Assembly: GCA_965223355.1 (NCBI GenBank)
Contig: CBDCWE010000003.1
Coordinates: 3,534,001-3,598,000, forward strand
DNA from: Tectiglobus sp965223355
GTDB taxonomy: Bacteria > Pseudomonadota > Alphaproteobacteria > Rhizobiales > Hyphomicrobiaceae
Reading direction: 5' to 3'
Length of the DNA: 64,000 nucleotides
Numbering within the stretch: the stretch's first letter is position 1; each line of letters begins with the position of its first letter. The position numbers and the translations under genes are program-made. The notes beneath the pieces are model-generated. The model searched no databases and was not told the DNA's origin. It saw only the letters and a program-made list of their open reading frames with translations. Shown in pieces: positions 44,315 to 51,816 of the stretch.

Positions 44315-46300
44315 TTGACCGCCGCCCGATCGAAATTGTTCAGTCCTCTGGCGATCCGCCACCGGACACTTAAGAACCGCATCGTCTTCGGCGCCCATAC
44401 GGCGAACATGTCGATCGACGGTTTGCCGGGCGACCAGCACCGCGCCTATTACGAAGAGCGCGCGTTGGGCGGTGCGGCGATGATTGTTGTCGAGCCGATG
44501 CCGGTGCATCTGACAGCCGTGCTGACACGCGGCAACTTTCGCCACAACGACGACGCCGTCATCGCGCCGTTCCGCACCATCACCGAGGCCGTCAAGCGGC
44601 ACGGGACGGTGATCTGCCAGCAGCTCTATCATATTGGCCAGCACGGCGATGGCGACCTGTCGTTTGCACCTAACTGGTCGCCGTCGGGCATGCCCTCCTA
44701 TCACGACAGCGACGGCAGTCACGCCATGTCGCGCGCGGAAATCGATGAGACCGTCGAGGCATTCATCGCCGCTGCGATAAGATGCCAAAAAGCAGGCTTC
44801 GACGGCGTTGAGGTTTGGGCTGCCTACCACTCATTGATCGACCAGTTCTGGACGCCGTGGTCGAACCGGCGCGAAGACGATTACGGTGGTTCGCTCGAAA
44901 ACAGGATGCGGCTCGGCACGCGCATTCTCGAGGGCATTCGTGCAGCGGTTGGGGAGCAGTTCATTGTCGGCCTCTCGATCAGTATCTCGACCGCGACGGA
45001 CCAGCTGTTGGGGATCGACGCGTACCAGGAGATCATCGCGATCCACGACGCTGCGGGCCATATCGACTACGTCACGGTCGGCAGCGGCGGCTATATCGAT
45101 TTCGAAGTCCTGATGCCGACCTTCGTCTATGGCGAGAAACTGACGACGCCCTATACGCAGCAACTCAAAGCGGTTGTGACCAACGCCGCCGTGATGTCGG
45201 AAAGCCATATCCGCACCCCGGAGAACGCCGAAGATGTCATCTCCAGTGGCGCGGCAGACCTCGTCTCCATCGTGCGCGGCCAGATTGCCGATCCGCATCT
45301 TGCAGCCAAGGCACAGGACGGACGCGACGAGGACGTGCGCGGTTGCATTTCCTGCAACCAGATGTGCTGGGGGCGGCGTTCGCGCGATTATTGGATCTCC
45401 TGCCTGGTCAACCCGTCGGCTGGTCGCGAACACCTCTGGGGTGGCGACCGCTTCGCACCCACGCGCGCAGCCAAACACGTGCTGGTGGTCGGCGCTGGCC
45501 CGGCCGGATTGGAAGCTGCCCGCGTTGCCGCCGAGCGCGGCCATCGCGTCACGCTTGCCGAGGCAACCGGTGATCTGGGCGGCGCCTTCCGGCTCGCAGG
45601 TCTGGCGCCGCGCCGCGGTCAGATCCTCGATCTCCTCGGCTGGTACCGGCATCAGTTCGAAAAGCTACAGGTCGATGTGCGCTATCACTGGGCGCTCGAA
45701 GCAGATGAAGTTCGCGACTATGGCGCCGATCTCGTGATCCTCGCGACAGGCTCTGCGGCGGACGACACCGGCCGCCAGAAATGGCTGCCCGACTTCGACA
45801 CACTGCCCGGCATCGAACACGGCAATGTCTATGCGCCCGAGGACGTTATGCGTCGTGAAGCAAGGCTCGGCGATGATGTCATCGTCATGGATGAGGGCGG
45901 CAACTGGCGCGGTCTCGGCACCGCCTGGCATCTCGCCGATGCCGGCCACCAGATCACGATCGTGACCCCGGATCCCTATGTCGGCAAAGAGCTGACACGG
46001 ACGTCCGCCGACCTGCCGATCCGCCGGCATTTGAAACGCGCCGGTGCCCGCTTTTACACCGAGTGCGCGATCGAGCGCTGGCACGGCGATCGCGCCACCG
46101 TTCTCTCGCTTTTGGATGGATCGCGCACGGACGTCGCCGCATCGGCGTTGATCATGGTGACCGCAAACATGGCCATCAACGAGCTGGAGTTGGCGCTGCG
46201 TGACGGCGCACGGAACGTTTTCACCGTCGGCGATTGCGTCGCCCCGCGCAACGCCGCCCACGCCTTCTATGAAGGACGCAAACTCGCATTAGCGGTGTGA
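44315..46300 (+). CDS. NADH:flavin oxidoreductase with Fe-S and FAD domains (demethylase-like)
   Basis: A 661-residue protein of the trimethylamine dehydrogenase / 2,4-dienoyl-CoA reductase type. An FMN TIM barrel spans residues 1-335 (NRIVFGAHTANM, GFDGVEVWAAYHSLIDQF, RREDDYGGSLENRM). A 4Fe-4S site follows, CISCNQMCWGRR...SCLVNP (Cys near 344, 347, 351, 363). The C-terminal FAD/NAD part starts VLVVGAGPAGLEAARVAAE. It starts with TTG (44315) after CACCGGAGC. Relatives demethylate methylamines or methylproline betaines. Confidence 0.88.
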   Translation: MTAARSKLFSPLAIRHRTLKNRIVFGAHTANMSIDGLPGDQHRAYYEERALGGAAMIVVEPMPVHLTAVLTRGNFRHNDDAVIAPFRTITEAVKRHGTVICQQLYHIGQHGDGDLSFAPNWSPSGMPSYHDSDGSHAMSRAEIDETVEAFIAAAIRCQKAGFDGVEVWAAYHSLIDQFWTPWSNRREDDYGGSLENRMRLGTRILEGIRAAVGEQFIVGLSISISTATDQLLGIDAYQEIIAIHDAAGHIDYVTVGSGGYIDFEVLMPTFVYGEKLTTPYTQQLKAVVTNAAVMSESHIRTPENAEDVISSGAADLVSIVRGQIADPHLAAKAQDGRDEDVRGCISCNQMCWGRRSRDYWISCLVNPSAGREHLWGGDRFAPTRAAKHVLVVGAGPAGLEAARVAAERGHRVTLAEATGDLGGAFRLAGLAPRRGQILDLLGWYRHQFEKLQVDVRYHWALEADEVRDYGADLVILATGSAADDTGRQKWLPDFDTLPGIEHGNVYAPEDVMRREARLGDDVIVMDEGGNWRGLGTAWHLADAGHQITIVTPDPYVGKELTRTSADLPIRRHLKRAGARFYTECAIERWHGDRATVLSLLDGSRTDVAASALIMVTANMAINELELALRDGARNVFTVGDCVAPRNAAHAFYEGRKLALAV

Positions 46301-46304
46301 GCGC

Positions 46305-46368
46305 CAAAGCAACCTGCCTTTGGTCGGAATCGGAACGATCCCGACCAAAGGGGAGAAAGATGATCTAG
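46305..46368. repeat. CTAG repeat, partial copy: hairpin B variant with spliced end
   Basis: AGCAACCTGCCTTTGGTCGG ... CCGACCAAAGGGGAGAAAG followed by ATGATCTAG: hairpin B with co-varied arms, whose left CTAG is lost and whose right side jumps straight to the terminal ATGATCTAG of hairpin A. An internal deletion derivative. It is followed by TAGTGGTCTGTATCGGATGC, a stub of the IS630-like MITE end. Confidence 0.8.
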
Positions 46369-46506
46369 TGGTCTGTATCGGATGCTTGCCTCCGGCGACA
46401 GGTGGCGCGACGTGATGCCGGCACCCCTCCGCCCGGCGGTGACGATTGGCCAACCGGTCGCGCGAACAGGCGGCGTCATGCTTCGCATTCGAGCAGGGCA
46501 GCACCC

Positions 46507-47706
46507 ATGAACCGACCGGCCAACACCGTAATGACCGGCGCCGAGGCTTTGATAAACGATGGCTTTGCAGAATTGCGCGGCAAACGCGTCGGCCTCATTA
46601 CCAATCAAACCGGAATTGTCGGCCGGACGCACTTCGCCGACCTGTTGCGCGCGCACCGGGCTATCAGCCTAACCGCGATATTCGCGCCGGAGCACGGCTC
46701 CGTCGGCCAGATCGAGGCCGGCAGGTTGGTGCGCAGCAGCGTTGATAGCACCACCGGCGTGCCCGTCCGCTCGCTCTACGGCAAGACCCGCAAGCCGACC
46801 ACGGCGATGCTCCGTGACATCGATCTCTTGGTGTTCGATCTGCAGGACATCGGCGTGCGGTTCTACACCTTCATCTCGACCTTGGCGCTGACGATGCAGG
46901 CCGCGGCCGAAGCCAACATTCCCTATCTCGTGCTCGACCGCCCCAACCCGCTCGGCGGCCAGTACGTTGCGGGCTTTGTCCTCGAGGCCGGCCAGCGATC
47001 CTTTGTCGGTCAACTCGAGGTTCCGATGGTGCACGGGATGACGGTCGGCGAACTCGCCACAATGACCGTTGGCGCGCGGCTGCTGCCGGGCCTTGAGAAA
47101 TTGCAGGTCTCGGTCCGCCCGATGAGCGGCTGGCGACGGGCGATGCGCTGGCCCGATCATTGTGGTGTTTGGACCGCCACCAGCCCGAACATCAATTCGT
47201 TTGACGCCGCCTTGCTGTACCCCGGCCTCGGATTGTTCGAGGCCTCGCCGGTCAGCGAAGGCCGTGGCAGCGAGACGCCCTTCACGGTGTTGGGCGCCGC
47301 CTGGATCGACAGCCAACGTCTTGCCGACGACCTCAACGATTTGGACCTGCCGGGCGTGCAGTTCGCCCCGGTCCGCTTCACGCCGCGATCACTGCCCGGC
47401 CGGGCCGCTCGACCCAAGTTCGAAGGCGAGACCGTCAAGGGCGTGCAGATCATAGTAACCGACTATCAAGCCGTCCAACCGGTTGAACTTGGTGTGTGGT
47501 TGTTGCACCTGGTGCGCTTGCACGCCCGCCGAAAACGCGCCGGACGGATCATCAACAAGCCCGCCTGGCTCGCCAAGCTGGCCGGAACCCGGCGCCTCGG
47601 CCGGCTTCTGAGCGCCGGCCAAGACGGCGCTGAAATCGCCGCCGCCTGGCGCCCGGACGTCGACCGCTTCAAACACGCCCGCACGCCGTACTTGCTCTAC
47701 GACTAG
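46507..47706 (+). CDS. DUF1343 / NamZ-like exo-N-acetylmuramidase
   Basis: A 399-residue protein of the DUF1343 (YbbC/NamZ) family. GKRVGLITNQTGIV near residue 25, IFAPEHGSVGQIEAG, VRSLYGKTRKPT, LLVFDLQDIGVRFYTFIST, LDRPNPLGG, CGVWTATSPNI and the terminal PYLLYD are the conserved blocks. NamZ enzymes release terminal MurNAc from peptidoglycan fragments. No signal peptide is evident in this copy, so it may act on imported muropeptides in the cytoplasm. The start at ATG 46507 follows GCAGGGCAGCACCC. Its stop TAG is in the next CTAG repeat. Confidence 0.82.
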   Translation: MNRPANTVMTGAEALINDGFAELRGKRVGLITNQTGIVGRTHFADLLRAHRAISLTAIFAPEHGSVGQIEAGRLVRSSVDSTTGVPVRSLYGKTRKPTTAMLRDIDLLVFDLQDIGVRFYTFISTLALTMQAAAEANIPYLVLDRPNPLGGQYVAGFVLEAGQRSFVGQLEVPMVHGMTVGELATMTVGARLLPGLEKLQVSVRPMSGWRRAMRWPDHCGVWTATSPNINSFDAALLYPGLGLFEASPVSEGRGSETPFTVLGAAWIDSQRLADDLNDLDLPGVQFAPVRFTPRSLPGRAARPKFEGETVKGVQIIVTDYQAVQPVELGVWLLHLVRLHARRKRAGRIINKPAWLAKLAGTRRLGRLLSAGQDGAEIAAAWRPDVDRFKHARTPYLLYD

Positions 47707-47842
47707 ATCATCGTGCTTTAAGTTGGAACCGCCATTGCGGTTCCAACTTAAAGCACAAAGATGATCGCCACTTTAGAGGCGAGCAACTTTCTGCCTTTAT
47801 TCGGGATCGTTCCGATTCCGAATAAAGGCAGGTTGCTCTAAA
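47703..47842. repeat. CTAG repeat, full-length copy
   Basis: Orientation hairpin A, linker, hairpin B. The left CTAG is the namZ stop; at the right end GCTCTA runs straight into the decayed IS630 element, sharing its TA. Confidence 0.9.
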
Positions 47843-48896
47843 GCACCCATAGAAAAATGTGAATCAGGGGATTCCCTTTTTTATCGAACGATGATTCCGA
47901 TCGGTCATCGGGCAGGTGGCCTATGGGAAAAGCAATTTCATCAGATCTGCGAGAGCGGATGGTGCGTGGGATTGCGCGCGGCATGAGCTGGCGTGCAGTT
48001 GCTGAACAGTTCGAGGTCGCGCCATCGAGCGCGGTGCGCATCCAGGCCCGGTTTGGCGCAACCGGTTCGGTTGAACCGGCCAAGCAGGGGCGCCCGAAAG
48101 GGTCGGGTAAGCTTGGTCCTTATCGCGATGGCGTGCTGACAAAAGTTCGTGCTCAGCCTGACATCACCATGGCGGATCTGGCGAACTGGTTGGCACAGGG
48201 AGCACGGTTTGACGGTCGCGCCATCAAGCCTGTCCAAGTTGTTATGCCAAGAAGGCTTCACATATAAAAAAACGCTGCTGGCCGCGGAAAGGGAACGCGC
48301 TGACGTCGAGGCAGCGCGGCGCACATGGATCAATCGTCGACAGCCAATTATGCGCCGCAATCCCGGCCGGCTGGTGTTTTGAGATGAGAGGTAGCGTCAC
48401 GACCAACATGACGCCGCTTCGTGGCCGCGCAGCCAAGGGGGAGCGCCTGATTGGTGATGCGCCCTTCGGCAAATGGCACACGCAGACCTTCATCGCAGGC
48501 CTCAGATGTGGCGAATTGATTGCACCATGGATCATCAACGGCGCCATGAATGGCGAAGCTTTTGATGTTTATGTGCGCACCCAACTGGCACCGGCAATCA
48601 GGCCTCGGGGCACGGTGATCCTCGACAATCTCAAAGTGCACGAAAGTCCACGCGCAGCAGCGCCACTTGCCGAGCGTGGCGCCTGGTTTCTGTTTCTGCC
48701 CAAGTACGCGCCCGATCTCAATCCGATCGAAATGGCATTTGCCAAGCTCAACGGGCTACTCAGAAAAGCCAAGGCGCGCACTTTTGACGAGCTCTGGAGA
48801 GCCGTTGGTGACATCTGCGCCCTGTTCGGGGTGAAACAATGCCGCAACTACCTTAAAGATGCCGGACACGTTGCAGATTAATCGCCCGATGCTTTA
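47839..48896. mobile_element. Decayed IS630-type insertion sequence
   Basis: About 1.06 kb between TA dinucleotides, with ends TAAAGCACCC and TAAAGCATCG (inverted). It interrupts the CTAG at the end of the neighbouring repeat. The transposase inside is broken by frameshifts. Confidence 0.75.
47923..48881 (+). pseudogene. IS630-type transposase with two frameshifts
   Basis: The first frame gives the HTH (SDLRERMVRGIARGMSWRAVA) to about 48200. The second frame continues REHGLTVAPSSLSKLL to RLVF at 48381. The third runs SVTTNMTPLRGRAAKGERL to the end with ILDNLKVHESPRA (second catalytic Asp) and YAPDLNPIEMAFAKL (Glu). The breaks fall near 48200 and 48381, the latter at the first catalytic Asp region. 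This is an ISxac-like subgroup different from the 15-kb copy. Non-functional. Confidence 0.82.
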
Positions 48897-49066
48897 GGCG
48901 CCATGGCCCTATTGCTTTTCATCCACGCTGGCGGTGCTCAAGCGCGATGGTTAAGCACAGTCGATGAACAGGGTTTCAGAATGAAGTTTGTTCTAAGAAC
49001 ACTTAAGGTTTGCTCGAAATGATCACACAGGTGGCCTACGCTGGCCTAATGTTGTAAGTTTTATCA
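48897..49066. promoter_or_regulatory. Leader of the 49.1-kb gene
   Basis: 170 bp that become AT-rich toward the gene (AGTTTGTTCTAAGAACACTT, containing the palindrome TTCTAAGAA). Likely contains its promoter and perhaps an operator at that palindrome. Confidence 0.35.
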
Positions 49067-49957
49067 ATGCACTATCTGATTACGCCGACAGGAGATCTCA
49101 TTGATGCTGACCCCGATGCGTTGCGGCGGCGGGTCGGAGCGGCTGTGTCGAAGGACGCCCTCGTCGGCTTTGTTATTCGCAATCTGGGATATGCGGGTAT
49201 TGCACGGCATGGCTCATCCATGGCGGTGAAGTTTGCGCCGGCGAGACTGAAGCTGAGGGCCTACACGAAGCTGACCCGCGTCGTCGATGACGCAAAGCCG
49301 AAGCGGGTATCCGTGTCATGGTTTGTCGCCGAGTGGAACCACGAGATATTCCCATCCGTTCGTGCCGCCATACGGCGCATGAGTGAGATCCAACTCAACA
49401 CCAAGCAGGACAGCATCGAGCGCAAGTACATCGCGGAGCCGCGGGCGTTGGATCATTTGAACCGCAAGCATCGCCACTTCCGCGCTCTCGAGGCGTGGCG
49501 GGAGGCATCGGGGCAATTATCCATTGAGAACACGCCGCAGCTCTTCCACAATCTTTTGCAGGGACGCTACGTCGTTCTGGTCAACAATGCCGACAATGGG
49601 CGCCTGGTCTTCGGAGAAATCGGTCCGGGTCTCGCAATGTATCGGACCGGTTGGCAGGAGCTGTTGGCCGGCCATGACGTCTCACTTCAGCCGGACGCGA
49701 AGTATGCCCGTGCCGTTGCTGATGACTGGCGCGCTGACCTATTGAGCGACGAACCGCGCCTCATTGATGTCGATGCCAATGTCTGGCAGGCCCCGGACAT
49801 GCCGGAACTGCGCTGGCGGTATACACGATTGACTCTTCCCATTTGGCGAAGTGATGAAAAGGTCCTGCTATCCATATCGGCGCCGAACGCCGACATCGAC
49901 TTCCGTTCCGAAGGTCACCAGGAACTTGAAGGCATCGTCAACGACATCGTCCGCTGA
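49067..49957 (+). CDS. Unknown protein, possible PAS-like C-terminal domain
   Basis: A 296-residue protein, not recognised. The N-terminal 110 residues are basic (LITPTGDLIDADPDALRRRVGA, SWFVAEWNHEIFPSV). The rest, from about 150, has the pattern QLFHNLLQGRYVVLVNN, MYRTGWQELLAGHDVSLQP and LTLPIWRSDEKVLLSISAP, which resembles PAS sensor domains that end in a LPLR.D-type strand. The last 90 bp overlap convergently with the next gene. The start has no clear ribosome site. Confidence 0.6.
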   Translation: MHYLITPTGDLIDADPDALRRRVGAAVSKDALVGFVIRNLGYAGIARHGSSMAVKFAPARLKLRAYTKLTRVVDDAKPKRVSVSWFVAEWNHEIFPSVRAAIRRMSEIQLNTKQDSIERKYIAEPRALDHLNRKHRHFRALEAWREASGQLSIENTPQLFHNLLQGRYVVLVNNADNGRLVFGEIGPGLAMYRTGWQELLAGHDVSLQPDAKYARAVADDWRADLLSDEPRLIDVDANVWQAPDMPELRWRYTRLTLPIWRSDEKVLLSISAPNADIDFRSEGHQELEGIVNDIVR

Positions 49958-50659
49958 TTGATGAGCGAGCGTCATGGCGAGATCTCCGCCGGGCAGTGAC
50001 GGGGTATTGCGCAAGATCACCGATCCAGGATCCACGCCCCTTAGTCCCGTACGATTGTGCAGCTCGGATTTGGTATTTGTCGGCGTAATCAAACAGCACA
50101 GCATATCGTAGCCGAAAAGCGAAAGCCCATAGGCCCGGCCGAGGCGCGGGATAATAGTCGACATTTTATTGCCGCGAAAATCCGGGTGGAACCAAACCCC
50201 ACCGGTGTACATCACGTTGCCGGTTATCGATTCCGCTTCGGCGGCATTGACTATATAGGCTTCATCATCGGCGACTGATTTGGTGTCTGCATAAAAGAGC
50301 CGGGCTGATTCAGCCTCGTTTTTGAAGTTAGTTCCCCGCCAATCATACATGCGCCCGGCAAAGGTGACGACGATTTCGCCGGCAAGATTGCGTCCCAAGA
50401 GGACGAAACCGGTGGTATCGTCAGCCCCACCAAGGCAGGGTCGAAACGTAGTCGTTATCGGAAACCAGCTGTCCCGGTTTTTCTGATTGGTTTCATAGAG
50501 TTCCGCGAAAGTTCCGGGCTGGAGAAAAACACCGCGCTCGGCGGCTTCTTCGGTCGCTTTCACAAAAAAACGGCCAAGCAATTCTGCCGGGCCGTGGTGA
50601 ATGGTTAACTGATCTAAGAAGGCGTCAACTGCGCTTACAACGTGCCCGGTCAATGTCAT
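49868..50659 (-). CDS. GNAT-like protein of unknown substrate
   Basis: A 263-residue protein starting MTLTGHVVSAVDAFLDQL. The region VMYTGGVWFHPDFRGNKMS and IIPRLGRAYGLSLFGYD has the strand-loop-helix look of the GNAT acetyl-CoA site (R/Q-x-x-G). The following CLITPTNTKSELHNRTGLRG resembles the GNAT N-x-x-S region and final strand. ATG 50659 follows GGAGGTTGGC. It is convergent with and overlaps the 49.1-kb gene, and divergent from the XRE gene, an arrangement typical of a regulator-controlled pair. Confidence 0.6.
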   Translation of the reverse strand: MTLTGHVVSAVDAFLDQLTIHHGPAELLGRFFVKATEEAAERGVFLQPGTFAELYETNQKNRDSWFPITTTFRPCLGGADDTTGFVLLGRNLAGEIVVTFAGRMYDWRGTNFKNEAESARLFYADTKSVADDEAYIVNAAEAESITGNVMYTGGVWFHPDFRGNKMSTIIPRLGRAYGLSLFGYDMLCCLITPTNTKSELHNRTGLRGVDPGSVILRNTPSLPGGDLAMTLAHQSADDVVDDAFKFLVTFGTEVDVGVRRRYG

Positions 50660-50797
50660 GCCAACCTCCGACACTTAGAGTTGAAGTTGGCAGCCTGTTA
50701 TCATTTAAGGCAAATTTCCAGACATATTGGTTGCTTTTGCTCACTGGTCGCCTAGCATGTAAGTGAAGTTATATTTCCTAGTTCTATTCGGAGTTGA
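50660..50797. promoter_or_regulatory. Divergent promoter region of the GNAT-like and XRE genes
   Basis: 138 bp, AT-rich (TTATCATTTAAGGCAAATTT; TATATTTCCTAGTTCTATTC). CGGAGTTGAGTGAAC serves as ribosome site for the XRE gene. The divergent layout suggests XRE autoregulation with control of its neighbour. Confidence 0.45.
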
Positions 50798-51214
50798 GTG
50801 AACATGGGTCACGCAGTAAGGCAGGTTGGCGAGATGGATCGGTTGATCGGCTCGCGATTGAGATTGAGACGCAAACTCTTACGCATGAGCCAAAAACAGG
50901 TGGCAAACGCTTGCGCTATCTCACCTCAGCAGTACTTCAAGTATGAGACCGGCAGTTCACGGCTATCGGTAGTGCGCCTGATCGAGATTGCGCATGCGCT
51001 CCACACCGAGCCCTTTGCAATGCTCGATGACATCACGTCACCGGCCGGTGACATTGAGGCAGTGTCACATTTGCTGGACAATGCTGACGCCGTGGAGCTG
51101 CTGACGCTGTTCGCCAGCATTGACGATCAAGCCACGCGACGAGCAGCAATCAGATTGATTCGTGAGTTTTCGACAAGCGTGGACCAGGCCACAAAGCAGG
51201 CCACCAACGATTAG
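50798..51214 (+). CDS. XRE-family transcriptional regulator
   Basis: A 138-residue protein: the HTH at residues 17-75 (SRLRLRRKLLRMSQKQVANA, AISPQQYFKYETGSSRLSV, VRLIEIAHALH), then a short helical tail with AVELLTLFASIDDQATRRAAIRLIREFS. This is the layout of small repressors common in alphaproteobacteria. GTG 50798 is five bases after GGAG; ATG 50804 is an alternative. Its stop overlaps the stop of the convergent next gene. Confidence 0.85.
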   Translation: MNMGHAVRQVGEMDRLIGSRLRLRRKLLRMSQKQVANACAISPQQYFKYETGSSRLSVVRLIEIAHALHTEPFAMLDDITSPAGDIEAVSHLLDNADAVELLTLFASIDDQATRRAAIRLIREFSTSVDQATKQATND

Positions 51215-51597
51215 TGTTTTGTGGCCTTCATGCCAGCAACAAGAAACTTGCGTAACACAGTCGATCCATCTGTGCCACCCAAGAGCAATCCGCAAAACTT
51301 GGTGACGGCGCGAATCGCTGAAGCCGGCGAAACCGACCTCACCAGCTCGATGGCACGTTCGGGTCCCGCTTCGCTCAACACCTGCTGCAGCCGGCGCGTC
51401 CGATTGATTTCCCTGAGGCTCTGGTTGCTCAGACTTGCAAATGGCGGCCGGAAGTGAATGGCGAGCCCGCGCCGCCGAGCGATCTCGTTTGCGATCAATG
51501 CCTCGTCATACCAGAACAACCAGCCGCCGAGATCGTCGTCCAAAGCGTGGGCCGCGCGCAGGCTGGCTTGGTGCTGCCGGCAAATCGCATTGGCCAC
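51211..51597 (-). CDS. Unknown protein, 5' end probably cut by a MITE
   Basis: At least 128 residues, with no recognised domain: ASLRAAHALDDDLGGWLFWY, DEALIANEIARRR, RPPFASLSNQSLREIN, RAIELVRSVSPASAIRAV and a basic C-terminus (KFLVAGMKATKH). The frame stays open upstream of 51597 through GPVSPLIQQLVANAI up to the CTAG edge of the MITE at 51627, then meets a stop in it. The true start was therefore probably lost to the MITE insertion, or the gene once continued toward the RT locus. Confidence 0.45.
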   Translation of the reverse strand: MANAICRQHQASLRAAHALDDDLGGWLFWYDEALIANEIARRRGLAIHFRPPFASLSNQSLREINRTRRLQQVLSEAGPERAIELVRSVSPASAIRAVTKFCGLLLGGTDGSTVLRKFLVAGMKATKH

Positions 51598-51626
51598 CAG
51601 CTGCTGGATGAGCGGCGAAACGGGAC

Positions 51627-51816
51627 CTAGCCCGGATCATGCACGACGCGGACCGCTCGGTTCCCTTTCGGGGATGCGCGCGCGGGATCGTTCCCCGGGG
51701 TCGGGGCCATGCAAACTCGCCTGGAACGCGTTGGGGATTGATCTGCGCTGATTTTGCGCGGCTCGTCGGGGCGCATGCCCCGCCGCTCAGGGTCCGGCGG
51801 GCATGATCCGGGCTAG
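51627..51816. mobile_element. MITE of a fourth type (190 bp) with 16-bp perfect inverted ends
   Basis: Left end CTAGCCCGGATCATGC, right end GCATGATCCGGGCTAG: a perfect 16-bp inverted pair, with TA or CTAG as the target. No gene inside. The right CTAG makes the RT stop codon; the left edge cuts the 51.2-kb gene. Confidence 0.85.

Noticed and set aside
2683..47842. Double-hairpin repeats as simple Rho-independent terminators
   Set aside because: Stems are too long and AT-rich, lack a following T-run, and the same sequence also lies upstream of genes (43000, 34701, 32652) and not only at 3' ends.
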